From: Gordonia liuliyuniae
GTDB lineage: Bacteria > Actinomycetota > Actinomycetes > Mycobacteriales > Mycobacteriaceae
DNA length: 64,000 bases
Reading direction: 5' to 3'
Assembly (NCBI RefSeq): GCF_021739025.1
Contig: NZ_JAKKOT010000003.1
Location: 1 to 64,000, forward strand
The translations under genes and the position numbers were made by a program. The notes beneath the pieces are model-generated. The model was not told the origin of the DNA, made no database searches, and saw only the letters and a list, made by a program, of their open reading frames with translations. Each line of letters opens with the position of its first letter. The stretch's first letter is position 1. Positions 53,195 to 61,784 of the stretch are shown piece after piece.

Positions 53195-53218
53195 GCCGGT
53201 AACGGTAACCTCTCACCC
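53195..53218. promoter_or_regulatory. Overlapping divergent leaderless promoters
   Basis: The 24-bp gap between murB and the DUF2505 gene holds a minus-strand -10 TACCGT (53207-53202) and a plus-strand -10 TAACCT (53206-53211), each 7 nt from its start codon. The two boxes share two bases, so RNA polymerase cannot open both at once. Confidence 0.65.
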
Positions 53219-53707
53219 ATGTCGAGCAACTTCGAGCACTCGGTCACCTACCCGTTCTCCACCAAGGACTATTGGGCGCTGATCACGACCGAGCAGTACT
53301 GGCGTGACCTGTTGGCCGCGACGAACTCCGATCACGGATCGCTCGAGTCGTTCACGCTCGACGGCGACGAGGCGACCGTCGTGACCAAGCAGGGCGTCGA
53401 TGAGTCGAACCTGCCGAAAGCGGTCACCGCGGTCCGGCCCGGCGATCTGGAGATCCCACGCACGTGTGTCTTCCGACTCTCCGGCGACACCATCATCGGG
53501 CGCATGGAGGCGTCGGTGACGGGCGCGCCTGCCACGATCTCCGGTGACATCGTGATCACCGGCGATCCGGCAACTGCCCAGTACACGGGGGTCGTCGACG
53601 TGTCGGTCCCGTTCGTCGGCGGCCGCATCGAGAAAGCGGTGATCGAGCAGGTCGTGCACCTCCTGGACGCCGAACACGACGCCACCGTCGATTTTCGTCA
53701 GAGTTAA
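53219..53707 (+). CDS. DUF2505 family protein (copy 1)
   Basis: A 162-residue protein of the DUF2505 family, a START-like lipid-binding fold (FEHSVTYPFSTKDYWALITT, then a sheet and long C-terminal helix). M. tuberculosis Rv0481c, beside murB, is the counterpart. Function is unknown. The leaderless start ATG 53219 has TAACCT 7 nt upstream. A paralogue follows 22 bp downstream. Confidence 0.85.
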   Translation: MSSNFEHSVTYPFSTKDYWALITTEQYWRDLLAATNSDHGSLESFTLDGDEATVVTKQGVDESNLPKAVTAVRPGDLEIPRTCVFRLSGDTIIGRMEASVTGAPATISGDIVITGDPATAQYTGVVDVSVPFVGGRIEKAVIEQVVHLLDAEHDATVDFRQS

Positions 53708-53729
53708 CCAGCCGGTTACTCTGGGCGTC

Positions 53730-54242
53730 ATGGCACGACGGCTCAGTTATTCCGCCCGCTACGAGCACCCGGCGGAAAAGCTTTACCAGGCGCAGATGCA
53801 GCGGCAGTACTGGGACGACCTCATGGAGGGGTTCCGGGAGCTGACCCCGATCTCCAACGTGGAGGAGTTCGAGACCGGTGCGGGCGGCATGCGAGTGGTC
53901 CTCAAGCAGACCCTGACCCGGGACATGCTGCCGCCGATCGCGCAGACCGTGATGATGAAAGACATGGTCATTACCCGCGTCGAATCGCTCGACGCGTTCG
54001 ACGCCACCGGCACTCCCGGCTCCTACACCGCTTCGATCCCGGCCGGTCCCGGATCGTTGACCGGCGAGCAGGAACTGTTCGACACGGAGACCGGGTGCAC
54101 GGTGCGCAAGACGACCGAGGTCAAGGTCTATCTGCCGTTCGTGAACGGCAAACTCGAACAGCTCATGCTGGTGAATCTCGTTGACCTCTTCCGCGGCGAA
54201 GCCGAGTTCACCGCCGATTGGGTGACCAAGAACCTGGCGTGA
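53730..54242 (+). CDS. DUF2505 family protein (copy 2)
   Basis: A 170-residue paralogue of the preceding protein (LSYSARYEHPAEKLYQAQMQ, VKVYLPFVNGKLEQLMLVNL). Identity between the two is low but the layout is the same. TACTCT (53717-53722) lies 7 nt before ATG 53730, so it has its own probable leaderless promoter despite the short gap. Unknown ligand. Confidence 0.85.
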   Translation: MARRLSYSARYEHPAEKLYQAQMQRQYWDDLMEGFRELTPISNVEEFETGAGGMRVVLKQTLTRDMLPPIAQTVMMKDMVITRVESLDAFDATGTPGSYTASIPAGPGSLTGEQELFDTETGCTVRKTTEVKVYLPFVNGKLEQLMLVNLVDLFRGEAEFTADWVTKNLA

Positions 54243-54254
54243 TCACGTCGGTCG

Positions 54255-54279
54255 TCGCCTGATCGGATTGATCCGGCGA
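54255..54279 (+). terminator. Terminator hairpin after the DUF2505 pair
   Basis: TCGCC-T-GATC (54255-54264) pairs with GATC-C-GGCGA (54270-54279) around five bases, with one mismatch. It lies 13 bp after the stop. Confidence 0.45.
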
Positions 54280-54321
54280 CTCGGACACGTCCTGGCCGTC
54301 GGACGCGGCTAGGATGAGCGC

Positions 54322-55173
54322 ATGTCGAGGCCGGGGCACGGGGAGTCGCCGCAGGATGATGTCGGCGGGCGCGTAGACCACTACGCCGAAACGATGCACG
54401 GCGGCACCCTCCCAGAGGTGCCGGGGCAGCAGTACCTTGCGGGGAACTATCCGCCGACCGGCCAGTACGTATCGGGCCAGTACCCCGGTGGCCAGTATCC
54501 CGGCGGCCAATATCCCAGCGGCCAATATCCCAGCGGCCAGTATCCGTACGGTAGCCAGTACCCGAACGGTGGCCAGCCCGGTCCGCCCCGTGACTCGAAT
54601 GTCGCGCGTGGCATCGCGATCGGACTGGCGATCGCGTGCGTGCTCGCGCTGGTCGTCGCCGCCGTCGTCATCTGGGCGAAGGTGGCTGGCAAGGACGATC
54701 AGGCGGACGCCCCCTCCGCCGACCAGGTGACCGTCTCGGTGCCTGCCACGGACACTCCGACGACGTCGACGGTCGTCACCGATCCGGAGGGCGACGCGCG
54801 AACGGAACTGTCCTCGGTGTCGCAGACAGACACCGCCGACGTCCGCGCCCACTACGACGATCGGTGGGTCGCCCAGGTGAGTGCGAAATGGCCTGGCGTC
54901 GTCGCAGAGGGCCAGACCTGGGACAACCAGTCGATCCTCGCCGAGTACGAGGGCATGAAGGCCCGCTATCCGAACGTGAAACTCCTGCGGTCCTCGGACT
55001 GGCCGGTGTTCTCCAGCCCCGACTGGTGGATCATCGTGTCGGTGCAGCCGTTCGCGAACCCGGAGCAGGCGTTGTCGTGGTGTGCGAGCCAGTCCCTCGA
55101 CAAAGACCACTGCTTCGCGAAGCTCATCAGTTCGACGCGAGGCCCCGAAGGCTCCACTCGATACCAGCAGTAG
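54322..55173 (+). CDS. Membrane protein with GQYP repeats
   Basis: A 283-residue bitopic protein. The N-terminal cytosolic region has tandem Gly-Gln-Tyr-Pro-(Gly/Ser) repeats (about 50-80), encoded by near-identical 15-bp DNA units. One membrane helix follows (about 97-119), then a 160-residue extracytoplasmic domain with two Cys ([14 protein letters not shown]). The domain resembles the secreted part of many actinobacterial proteins of unknown role. TAGGAT (54310-54315) lies 6 nt before ATG 54322 (leaderless). The stop codon lies in a 23-bp tandem duplication. Confidence 0.8.
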   Translation: MSRPGHGESPQDDVGGRVDHYAETMHGGTLPEVPGQQYLAGNYPPTGQYVSGQYPGGQYPGGQYPSGQYPSGQYPYGSQYPNGGQPGPPRDSNVARGIAIGLAIACVLALVVAAVVIWAKVAGKDDQADAPSADQVTVSVPATDTPTTSTVVTDPEGDARTELSSVSQTDTADVRAHYDDRWVAQVSAKWPGVVAEGQTWDNQSILAEYEGMKARYPNVKLLRSSDWPVFSSPDWWIIVSVQPFANPEQALSWCASQSLDKDHCFAKLISSTRGPEGSTRYQQ

Positions 55174-55196
55174 GATCCACCCGATACCGGCAGTAG
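55151..55196 (+). repeat. 23-bp duplication of a gene end including its stop
   Basis: Units 55151-55173 and 55174-55196 match at 20 of 23 positions, both end in CAGTAG or GCAGTAG, and a third start (GCTCC) follows. The first contains the stop of the membrane-protein gene; the second carries an identical TAG out of frame. Confidence 0.88.
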
Positions 55197-55339
55197 GCTC
55201 CGATCGCCTCCTCAGCCAGGCCCTCTCCGCTGGGCGCGCGTCCTGCATTTCATCGATCCCCTGGCAGTCGCCGGTGACGGCCGACTAGCGTTGACATCCA
55301 TACTCGCCCCGGATCGACGACATTTCAGGAGGACCCCGC

Positions 55340-56161
55340 GTGCGCCTCGCGATGGCCCAGATCTCGACAGGCACCGATCCAGCTGAGAATCTGGCCAGAG
55401 TTCTCGATGAGACGCGGCAGGCAGCCGCCGCGGGCGCTGACCTGATCGTGTTCCCCGAGGCTGCGATGTGCCGATTCGGGGTGTCGCTGCACCCTGTCGC
55501 GCAGCCGTTGGACGGCCCATGGGCCTCTGCGGTGTCCGATGTCGCCGATGAGACGGGCGTCGCCGTCGTCGCAGGCATGTTCACGCCGTCCGACGACGGT
55601 CGGACCCGTAACACGCTGGTGGTCGCCCGCCCCGGACTCCCTCGGCTCGCCTACGACAAGATTCATTTGTTCGATGCCTTCGGCTTCGAAGAATCCGCGA
55701 CCATCGCGCCGGGTGACGAGCCGCTCGTTTTCGACCTCGGCGACCACCGGGTCGGGGTGGCCACATGCTATGACATCCGCTTCCCCGAACTGTTCACCGA
55801 ACTCGCACGCCGCGGCGCCGATCTCATCGTCGTCCCAGCGTCGTGGGGGTCGGGCCCAGGCAAGATCGCCCAGTGGGAACTGCTGGCGTCGGCCCGTGCA
55901 CTGGACGCGACAGCATTCGTCGCAGCCGTGGGACAGGCGTTGCCGGAGGACGCCGCGGCGCGAGATTCCGCGGCCCCCACCGGCATCGGTCATAGCCGAA
56001 TCTCAGATCCGTTCGGTAGCGTGATCGCCGACTATGATTCCGGCGAGCGGGTGGAGCTACACGATCTCGACCTGTCCCGGACCGACAAGGCGCGTGCGGC
56101 GCTGGCGACGCTCGCCAACCGCCGGGACATTCCCCGCCTGGATGGGACCGATGCGAAATGA
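55340..56161 (+). CDS. Nitrilase/carbon-nitrogen hydrolase
   Basis: A 273-residue cytosolic amidase of the nitrilase superfamily (Nit1/omega-amidase-like, M. tuberculosis Rv0480c type). The triad is Glu40 (LIVFPEAA), Lys107 (YDKIHLFD) and Cys143 (VATCYDIRFPEL). Members of this group deaminate 2-oxo-acid amides or deaminated glutathione. AGGAGG lies 7 nt before GTG 55340. The stop overlaps the next start (ATGA), so the two genes are coupled, as are Rv0480c and Rv0479c. Confidence 0.9.
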   Translation: MRLAMAQISTGTDPAENLARVLDETRQAAAAGADLIVFPEAAMCRFGVSLHPVAQPLDGPWASAVSDVADETGVAVVAGMFTPSDDGRTRNTLVVARPGLPRLAYDKIHLFDAFGFEESATIAPGDEPLVFDLGDHRVGVATCYDIRFPELFTELARRGADLIVVPASWGSGPGKIAQWELLASARALDATAFVAAVGQALPEDAAARDSAAPTGIGHSRISDPFGSVIADYDSGERVELHDLDLSRTDKARAALATLANRRDIPRLDGTDAK

Positions 56162-57303
56162 CGGACGAGGACAAGAACGAACCGGTCGAGAATCCAGAGA
56201 CCCCGGAGACTCCTCCGGCCTCGGCTACTCCGACGCCGGAAGGCGTCCAGACCCCGGACACTTCAACGACCCCGGACACTTCGGCGACCCCGGACAGCCC
56301 GACAACTCCGCCGACTCCCGAGGACTCGCCGACCGGCGAAGTGGTGACCGGCCCGATCGACCAGAACCGTATCCAGCCTCGTCCGCCCGCGCACGCCCGG
56401 CCGGACCCGGCGACGCACGCGTATTCGCAGACGAATCCGTCCACGAAGCAGATGGAGACGCCCGGGACCGGTGAGTTCGGGCCGATCGGGACCGACCCGT
56501 CGCTGCCGATGTCGTCGCCCGACGCGCCGGTGACCCGCTCGGCGCCCGCAGGAGGCAAGCACGGTCGTCGCCGCACGTACGGTCTCGTCGCGGTGGCCGT
56601 CGTCCTGCTCCTCGTGATCGCCGGAGTCGGCACCGAGCTGTACATGCGCAACAAAGTGACCGGCTGCATCGAGAACGCGTTCGGCGACCTCACCGGGGCA
56701 TCGACGGACGTGTCCGTCTCCCGTAAGCCGATGCTGCTGTCCGTGTTCGGAAGCAGTGTGCCGTGGGTGCAGGTCGACACCAGCGACGGCGAACCCACCG
56801 ATATGCGCCTGCACGCGCGAGCCGAAGGCATCAGCACCGACGGCGGCACGGTGGACCACCTCGACGGCACCGGGTACCTGCCGTACAAACGGATCACCGA
56901 GCTGAGCAACGACTCGGGCACCCAGGGCGGCGCCAAGATCACCGACATCACCGCAGACGACAAGGCTGGGACCATCAAGATCAGCACCGAGGTGCCGATC
57001 GCGATCATCTCGGTGCCCGCGACCGTCACCCTGAAGCCGAAGCTGACCAACGGAGCCGTCGACTTCCAGGTGACCGATGCGACCGCACTGATGTTCGGTC
57101 TGCCGTCCGACTTCGCTCAGCCGATCGTCGACCAGGTGACTGACTCGATGTTCGGTCCGCTGTTCAAACAGATCAAGGTCGACGAGTTCACGGTCACCAA
57201 GACCGGGATCAACTTCAGCTTCGCGGGCGACGACGTGAACATGAAAGAAGCCGCCGAGAGCCCGGACACGTCGGGCGAGTCGTCGGGCGGCTGCTCGATC
57301 TGA
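56158..57303 (+). CDS. DUF2993 (LmeA-like) membrane protein
   Basis: A 381-residue protein. The first 130 residues are low-complexity, rich in Pro, Thr, Glu and Asp (TPDTSTTPDTSATPDS); a basic patch and a membrane helix follow (about 140-162). The outer domain (165-365) is of the DUF2993/LmeA type, a lipid-binding fold related to lipomannan elongation factor LmeA in mycobacteria. Counterpart of Rv0479c. The start overlaps the nitrilase stop (ATGA). Role in lipid or cell-envelope handling is inferred. Confidence 0.85.
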   Translation: MTDEDKNEPVENPETPETPPASATPTPEGVQTPDTSTTPDTSATPDSPTTPPTPEDSPTGEVVTGPIDQNRIQPRPPAHARPDPATHAYSQTNPSTKQMETPGTGEFGPIGTDPSLPMSSPDAPVTRSAPAGGKHGRRRTYGLVAVAVVLLLVIAGVGTELYMRNKVTGCIENAFGDLTGASTDVSVSRKPMLLSVFGSSVPWVQVDTSDGEPTDMRLHARAEGISTDGGTVDHLDGTGYLPYKRITELSNDSGTQGGAKITDITADDKAGTIKISTEVPIAIISVPATVTLKPKLTNGAVDFQVTDATALMFGLPSDFAQPIVDQVTDSMFGPLFKQIKVDEFTVTKTGINFSFAGDDVNMKEAAESPDTSGESSGGCSI

Positions 57304-57312
57304 TTTCGCGGA

Positions 57313-57361
57313 CTAGTTCTACCTCCCCGACACAACTAGTTCTACTTCCCCGACACAACTA
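57313..57361 (-). repeat. 23-bp tandem repeat carrying the purU stop
   Basis: Two units (57313-57335, 57336-57358) differ by one base and are followed by CTAGG. On the minus strand each boundary reads CTAGTTGTGTCGGGGA, and the TAG at 57361-57359 is the purU stop. It fills nearly the whole 55-bp space between the converging DUF2993 and purU genes. Confidence 0.9.
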
Positions 57362-58276
57362 GGCGAACACGACGGTCTTGCGGCCGTGGACGAGGACACG
57401 GTCTTCGAGATGCCACCGGACGCCGCGCGACAGGACCAGAGTCTCGATGTCCCGACCTTGCCGGACCATGTCGGCCGTCGAGTAGTCGTGGTTGATGCGG
57501 CTGACGTCCTGCTCGATGATCGGGCCCGCGTCGAGATCCGCGGTCACGTAGTGACAGGTGGCTCCGATGAGTTTGACGCCGCGGTCGAACGCCTGGTGGT
57601 AGGGCCGTGCGCCGACGAAGCTCGGCAGGAAGCTGTGGTGGATGTTGATGGCGCGGCCCGCCCATTCCTGACACAGGTCGGCGGGCAGGATCTGCATGAA
57701 CCGTGCGAGGACGATCGCGTCCGGCGTGTACCCGTCGACGAGCTTCTGCAGAGCAGCGAACGCCGCGGGCTTGCCGTCGGCGGGAAACGGCACATGGTGG
57801 AACGGCACACCGAACCGAGTCGTCAGATCTTCGAGGTCGGGATGGTTGCCGACGACCGCGCGGATAGTCGCGGGGAACTCGCCGCGCTCGGCCCGGCCGA
57901 GGAGGTCGATGAGGCAGTGGCTGTCCCGGCTGACCAGTAAGACGACGGACTTCTCCACACCCGTGTCGGTGAGAGTCCATTCGGTGTCGGGACCGATCTG
58001 TGCGGCCACCTCGCCGAACCGTCGTCGCAGATCGTCGACGTCGAGGTCGACGCTGTCGGCACGGACCGCCTGCCGGGTGAAGAACCAGCCGGACTGCGGG
58101 TCCGAATGGTAGGCGGCCTCGGTGATCCATCCGCCGATCTCAGCGATGAAACCGGAGATGGCCGCGACGATGCCGGTGCGGTCGGGGCAGCCGAGTGTCA
58201 AGACGAGACGGCGTTCGTCTGCAGCGACGGGAGAGGCACTTGCGGGGGAGGGCGACGAGGTCGGGGAGGTGCTCAC
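57359..58276 (-). CDS. purU: Formyltetrahydrofolate deformylase
   Basis: A 305-residue enzyme hydrolysing 10-formyl-THF to formate and THF, balancing one-carbon pools. The N-terminal ACT domain (about 20-100: [20 protein letters not shown]) is followed by a formyltransferase catalytic domain with the Asn-His-Asp set ([12 protein letters not shown], and Asp in [13 protein letters not shown]). GTG 58276 gives a normal length; the first 18 residues are Ser/Pro-rich. It diverges from deoC with a 28-bp gap. The stop is in a tandem repeat. Confidence 0.94.
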   Translation of the reverse strand: MSTSPTSSPSPASASPVAADERRLVLTLGCPDRTGIVAAISGFIAEIGGWITEAAYHSDPQSGWFFTRQAVRADSVDLDVDDLRRRFGEVAAQIGPDTEWTLTDTGVEKSVVLLVSRDSHCLIDLLGRAERGEFPATIRAVVGNHPDLEDLTTRFGVPFHHVPFPADGKPAAFAALQKLVDGYTPDAIVLARFMQILPADLCQEWAGRAINIHHSFLPSFVGARPYHQAFDRGVKLIGATCHYVTADLDAGPIIEQDVSRINHDYSTADMVRQGRDIETLVLSRGVRWHLEDRVLVHGRKTVVFA

Positions 58277-58304
58277 CCTGTCAAGTGTGCCAAGCTCGTA
58301 TGTT

Positions 58305-59003
58305 GTGACGAACAGCAACCTGACCGGACCCCACGACAACCCGAATCGGGCGGCCGTCGCGGCCCTCGTCGACCACACGCTCCTCAAACCCGAAGCGACC
58401 CGAGCCGACGCCGAAGCGGCCGTCGCCGAAGCCCTCGACCTCGGCGTCTACTCCGTGTGCCTGTCGCCGTCGATGCTGCCCATCGAGACCGGCCCCCTGA
58501 GTGCCTGTGTCGTCGCCGGGTTCCCGTCGGGCAAGCATCACTCACTGGTCAAGGCTGCCGAGGCACGCTTCGCGGTCGAGAACGGCGCACAGGAGGTCGA
58601 CATGGTGATCGACGTCGGCTCCGCGGTCGACGGTCGATACGACGAGATCCTCGCCGACGTCCTCACCGTCCGTGAAGGCGTGGGGGCCGACACCGTGCTG
58701 AAAGTGATCGTCGAGTCGGCCGTCCTGTTGGAGGCGATCGGCGACGACGGACTGGCGGCCGTCTGCCGCAAAGCCGTCGAAGGCGGAGCCGACTTCGTGA
58801 AGACGTCGACCGGATTCCACCCGGCAGGCGGAGCAAGCGTCCACGCGGTACGGGTGATGCGTGCAGCCGTCGGCGGATCGATCGGGGTCAAGGCGAGCGG
58901 AGGCATCCGGACTGCCGAGTTCGCGGCCGAGCTCATCGCGGCGGGGGCCACCCGCCTCGGGCTGTCCGGATCACGTGCGGTGCTGGAGGGGTTCGCCGAG
59001 TAG
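58305..59003 (+). CDS. deoC: Deoxyribose-phosphate aldolase
   Basis: A 232-residue TIM-barrel aldolase splitting 2-deoxyribose-5-phosphate into glyceraldehyde-3-phosphate and acetaldehyde. Schiff-base Lys166 is in FVKTSTGF, Asp103 in VIDVG, and the second Lys in [10 protein letters not shown]. The length fits M. tuberculosis Rv0478 (224) if GTG 58305 is used; earlier in-frame codons lie inside purU. No clear Shine-Dalgarno is seen in the 28-bp gap. Confidence 0.94.
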   Translation: MTNSNLTGPHDNPNRAAVAALVDHTLLKPEATRADAEAAVAEALDLGVYSVCLSPSMLPIETGPLSACVVAGFPSGKHHSLVKAAEARFAVENGAQEVDMVIDVGSAVDGRYDEILADVLTVREGVGADTVLKVIVESAVLLEAIGDDGLAAVCRKAVEGGADFVKTSTGFHPAGGASVHAVRVMRAAVGGSIGVKASGGIRTAEFAAELIAAGATRLGLSGSRAVLEGFAE

Positions 59004-59033
59004 CGACAGTCGCCAGGCGAGCGAGCAGAACTC

Positions 59034-60134
59034 TCAGACCACGGCCAACGGATCGACGTAGACGGCCGACAGCGCGACGGCGACGGCTGCCGCCTCAGGG
59101 ACGTGCACACCGAAACACGTCGGGACGATCTCGAGCGGTCGGTCGATCCTGGTCGCCTCGTCGAATGCGGCCTGCACCGGCGCGAGACCCTGCGGGTGGG
59201 CGGCGAACGCGTCGCCCGCCACGACGATCTCGTCGGGGTTCACCACGTCGCGCATCGCAGCGACCGCCTGCCCGAGGACGCGGGCACGTTCGTCGGCGAG
59301 CCGATTGGCACCGGGTTCGATGCCGAGGCGGACGGCCGCGTCGACCAGCGACTGGGTGCCGATCACCGATTGAAGCGGGGCGACGGCTGTCTCGGCGAGA
59401 GCTCCAGGAACCACGGTCAGGCCGGCGATCGTGCCGGCCCCGCGTGCGGGCTGATACACCTGGCCGTCGAAGGTCATCGCCATGCCGACGGTCTCGCGGG
59501 CGTAGAAGAACAGTCCGGAGGGGCCGCGGACCATGGCACCGGACAGGATCAGTTCGGCGGCGGCCATCGCCTGCACGTGTTCGGACACCGACACCGGCAC
59601 GCCGAGTGCCGTGGTCAGTTCGTCGCCGAGCGGTTGGCGCCGCCACCGGAGGATCGGATGGTCGACGACGCCGGACTCGCTGTCGACGGCGCCGCCGATC
59701 GCGACACCGCCCCACAGCACGCGCCGCCCGGAGAAGCGGTCGGCGAGCGCACTCAACTGGCTGCACAGATCGGTGATGTCGGTGGTCCGCACAGCGTGCG
59801 AATACAGAGTCCGGCCACGCAGGTCGGCGATGACGAGCGCGGTGCGCCGAGCGCCGACGTGCATGCCTGCCACACAGAAGTGGTCGCGATCGATCGTCAA
59901 CGGCAGCTTGGGGCGTCCGATGGCTCCGGGGTCGACGAGGTCGGGCCGCTCGCTGACGAGCTTCGCGTCGAGGAGCGCGTTGACCTGCCGGTTGACGGTC
60001 GCAGGCGACAAGTCGACGGCGGCGACGATCTGGTCGCGAGTGACGGGCCCGTGGACGCGTACCGCGTGCAGAACGGCCGCAGTCGGTCCGGTTCCGACGC
60101 GCAGACTTGCCGGAACCACTCCGCTACCGATCAT
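59034..60134 (-). CDS. ROK-family transcriptional regulator (Rv0485-like)
   Basis: A 366-residue protein with an N-terminal winged helix (VTRDQIVAAVDLSPATVNRQ) and a ROK/ASKHA domain. The domain's sugar-kinase motifs are weak: no DxGxT loop and no CxCGxxGC zinc motif are visible, so it is a regulator rather than a kinase. Counterpart of M. tuberculosis Rv0485, which also adjoins an SDR gene (Rv0484c). A minus-strand TAGATT (60147-60142) lies 7 nt before ATG 60134 (leaderless). Confidence 0.87.
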   Translation of the reverse strand: MIGSGVVPASLRVGTGPTAAVLHAVRVHGPVTRDQIVAAVDLSPATVNRQVNALLDAKLVSERPDLVDPGAIGRPKLPLTIDRDHFCVAGMHVGARRTALVIADLRGRTLYSHAVRTTDITDLCSQLSALADRFSGRRVLWGGVAIGGAVDSESGVVDHPILRWRRQPLGDELTTALGVPVSVSEHVQAMAAAELILSGAMVRGPSGLFFYARETVGMAMTFDGQVYQPARGAGTIAGLTVVPGALAETAVAPLQSVIGTQSLVDAAVRLGIEPGANRLADERARVLGQAVAAMRDVVNPDEIVVAGDAFAAHPQGLAPVQAAFDEATRIDRPLEIVPTCFGVHVPEAAAVAVALSAVYVDPLAVV

Positions 60135-60190
60135 GGCGTCGAATCTAGCAGCCGGGCGCCGCGGCGGGCCGTCTCTTAGACTTTAGATTC

Positions 60191-60955
60191 ATGGGTATCT
60201 CAACACAGGCGGCAGACGGGTCCGAACGCAAGGTCGCGGTGGTGACCGGCGCCAGTTCGGGCATCGGCGAGGCGACGGCGCGGGCATTGGCTCACGACGG
60301 CTACCACGTCGTCGTCGGTGCCCGCCGCACGGAGCGGATCGAGGCGCTGGCCGCCGAGATCGGCGGTCGCGCACACCATCTCGACGTCACGGACGCCGAG
60401 TCGGTCGAGCAGTTCATCGCCTCCCTCGACCGGGTGGACGTCCTGGTCAACAACGCGGGCGGAGCGAAGGGCTTGGCGTCGGTCGCGGACGCAGACCTCG
60501 ACGACTGGCGGTGGATGTGGGAGACGAACGTCATCGGCACCCTGCGCGTCACGAAGGGCATGCTGCCGCTGTTGGAGGCGTCGGGCGACGGACTCATCGT
60601 CACCATCACATCGATCGCGGCGATCGAGACGTACGACAACGGCTCCGGCTACACCTCGGCCAAGCACGGCCAGTCAGTGCTGCACCGGACGTTGCGACCG
60701 GAACTGTTGGGCAAGCCGATCCGGCTCACCGAGATCCTGCCGGGCATGGTCGAGACCGAGTTCTCACTCGTCCGATTCGACGGAGACGCCGAACGAGCGG
60801 ACGCCGTCTACCGCGGACTCACCCCGTTGACGGCGGGCGACGTCGCCGACGTGATCGCGTTCGCGGCCTCCCGCCCGCCGCACGTGAACCTCGACCAGAT
60901 CGTCCTCATGCCGCGTGATCAGGCGAGCGCCCGCCGCAACGTCAAGACCGGGTGA
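60191..60955 (+). CDS. Short-chain dehydrogenase/reductase
   Basis: A 254-residue classical SDR: cofactor motif TGASSGIG (20-27), LVNNAGG, and catalytic Ser141, Tyr154 and Lys158 (YTSAK). Arg45-Arg46 after the second strand (GARRTERIEAL) favours NADPH. Related to Rv0484c/YdfG-type 3-hydroxy acid dehydrogenases. TAGACT (60177-60182) lies 8 nt before ATG 60191. Divergent from the ROK gene (56-bp gap), which may regulate it. Its stop is inside a 30-bp repeat shared with otsB. Confidence 0.9.
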   Translation: MGISTQAADGSERKVAVVTGASSGIGEATARALAHDGYHVVVGARRTERIEALAAEIGGRAHHLDVTDAESVEQFIASLDRVDVLVNNAGGAKGLASVADADLDDWRWMWETNVIGTLRVTKGMLPLLEASGDGLIVTITSIAAIETYDNGSGYTSAKHGQSVLHRTLRPELLGKPIRLTEILPGMVETEFSLVRFDGDAERADAVYRGLTPLTAGDVADVIAFAASRPPHVNLDQIVLMPRDQASARRNVKTG

Positions 60956-61024
60956 ACCCGGCACTGTCGCTTCACGGCCGGGCGAACCCGGCACTGTCGC
61001 CTTACGACCGGGCGAACCCGGCAC
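60947..61024. repeat. 30-bp tandem repeat joining two converging gene ends
   Basis: Units 60947-60976 and 60977-61006 differ at four positions; a third, partial copy (61007-61024) lies in otsB. The first holds the SDR stop (TGA 60953-60955) and the second the otsB stop (minus-strand TAA 61004-61002). The corresponding positions in units two and three read CGA instead of TGA. Confidence 0.9.
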
Positions 61025-61784
61025 GGAGCTCGACGACCGCTGCCAGGACCTGCGCCACCTCGACGGTGTCGGCGATTCGGAATTTGGCTGCGGTCGCGCC
61101 GCCGCCGACCTTGACGCTGACATCGCCGGGCAAATTGAGGTGCGCGAACGCCTTCTCATCGGTGATGTCGTCACCCAGGTACAGGACGCCTTGAGCGTGG
61201 ACGCGGTCGCGAAGCCGGTCCAACGCATGCCCTTTGCTGGTTTCGATGACGGCGAGTTCGACGACGGCCTTACCGTGAGTGACGTCCACGCCCTTCCATG
61301 AGGCGGGGCCTTCGACGGCGAGCGCGAGCGCGGCCCGGGCGTCCTCGTCGGACGCGTTGCGGACGTGCAGCGTGGCGCTCGCCGGTTTCGTCTCGACAGT
61401 GGTGCCGGGGAAACGAGCGGTGATCGCCTCGAATTCGGCGACTATCGATGCCAGAAGCGACCGCTTCTCGTCGGTGAGCGGCTCGTCGAAGCCGGATTCG
61501 AACTCGGCTCCGTGGCTGCCGACGAGCGTCACCGGGTCGCCGAGCCCGGACAGTGCTGCGAGGTCGGCTCGGGCCCGCCCGGACACGAGTGCCGCCCACG
61601 TGTTCGGGAGTTCGGCGGCCGCAGTCAGGGCTGCCGCAGACGCCGGGTCGGGCACCGCGTCCTCCGGACGCGACACGATCGGCGACACGCAGCCGTCGTA
61701 GTCGGATGCGATGAGCACCCGATCGAGCGACGCGAACTCGGCGAGTGCGTCGCCGAGGGGCGTCGCCCGAGACGTCGGACTCAC
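61002..61784 (-). CDS. otsB: Trehalose-6-phosphate phosphatase
   Basis: A 260-residue HAD-family phosphatase forming trehalose from trehalose-6-phosphate. The nucleophile motif is [11 protein letters not shown] (Asp-Tyr-Asp), the cap and SGR motif are [13 protein letters not shown], the conserved basic region is [11 protein letters not shown], and the metal Asp pair is [11 protein letters not shown]. It is the compact type without the long N-terminal extension of mycobacterial OtsB2. GTG 61784 overlaps the otsA stop (GTGA). Trehalose here is an osmolyte and precursor of mycolate carriers. The 3' end lies in a tandem repeat. Confidence 0.94.
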   Translation of the reverse strand: MSPTSRATPLGDALAEFASLDRVLIASDYDGCVSPIVSRPEDAVPDPASAAALTAAAELPNTWAALVSGRARADLAALSGLGDPVTLVGSHGAEFESGFDEPLTDEKRSLLASIVAEFEAITARFPGTTVETKPASATLHVRNASDEDARAALALAVEGPASWKGVDVTHGKAVVELAVIETSKGHALDRLRDRVHAQGVLYLGDDITDEKAFAHLNLPGDVSVKVGGGATAAKFRIADTVEVAQVLAAVVELRAGFARS

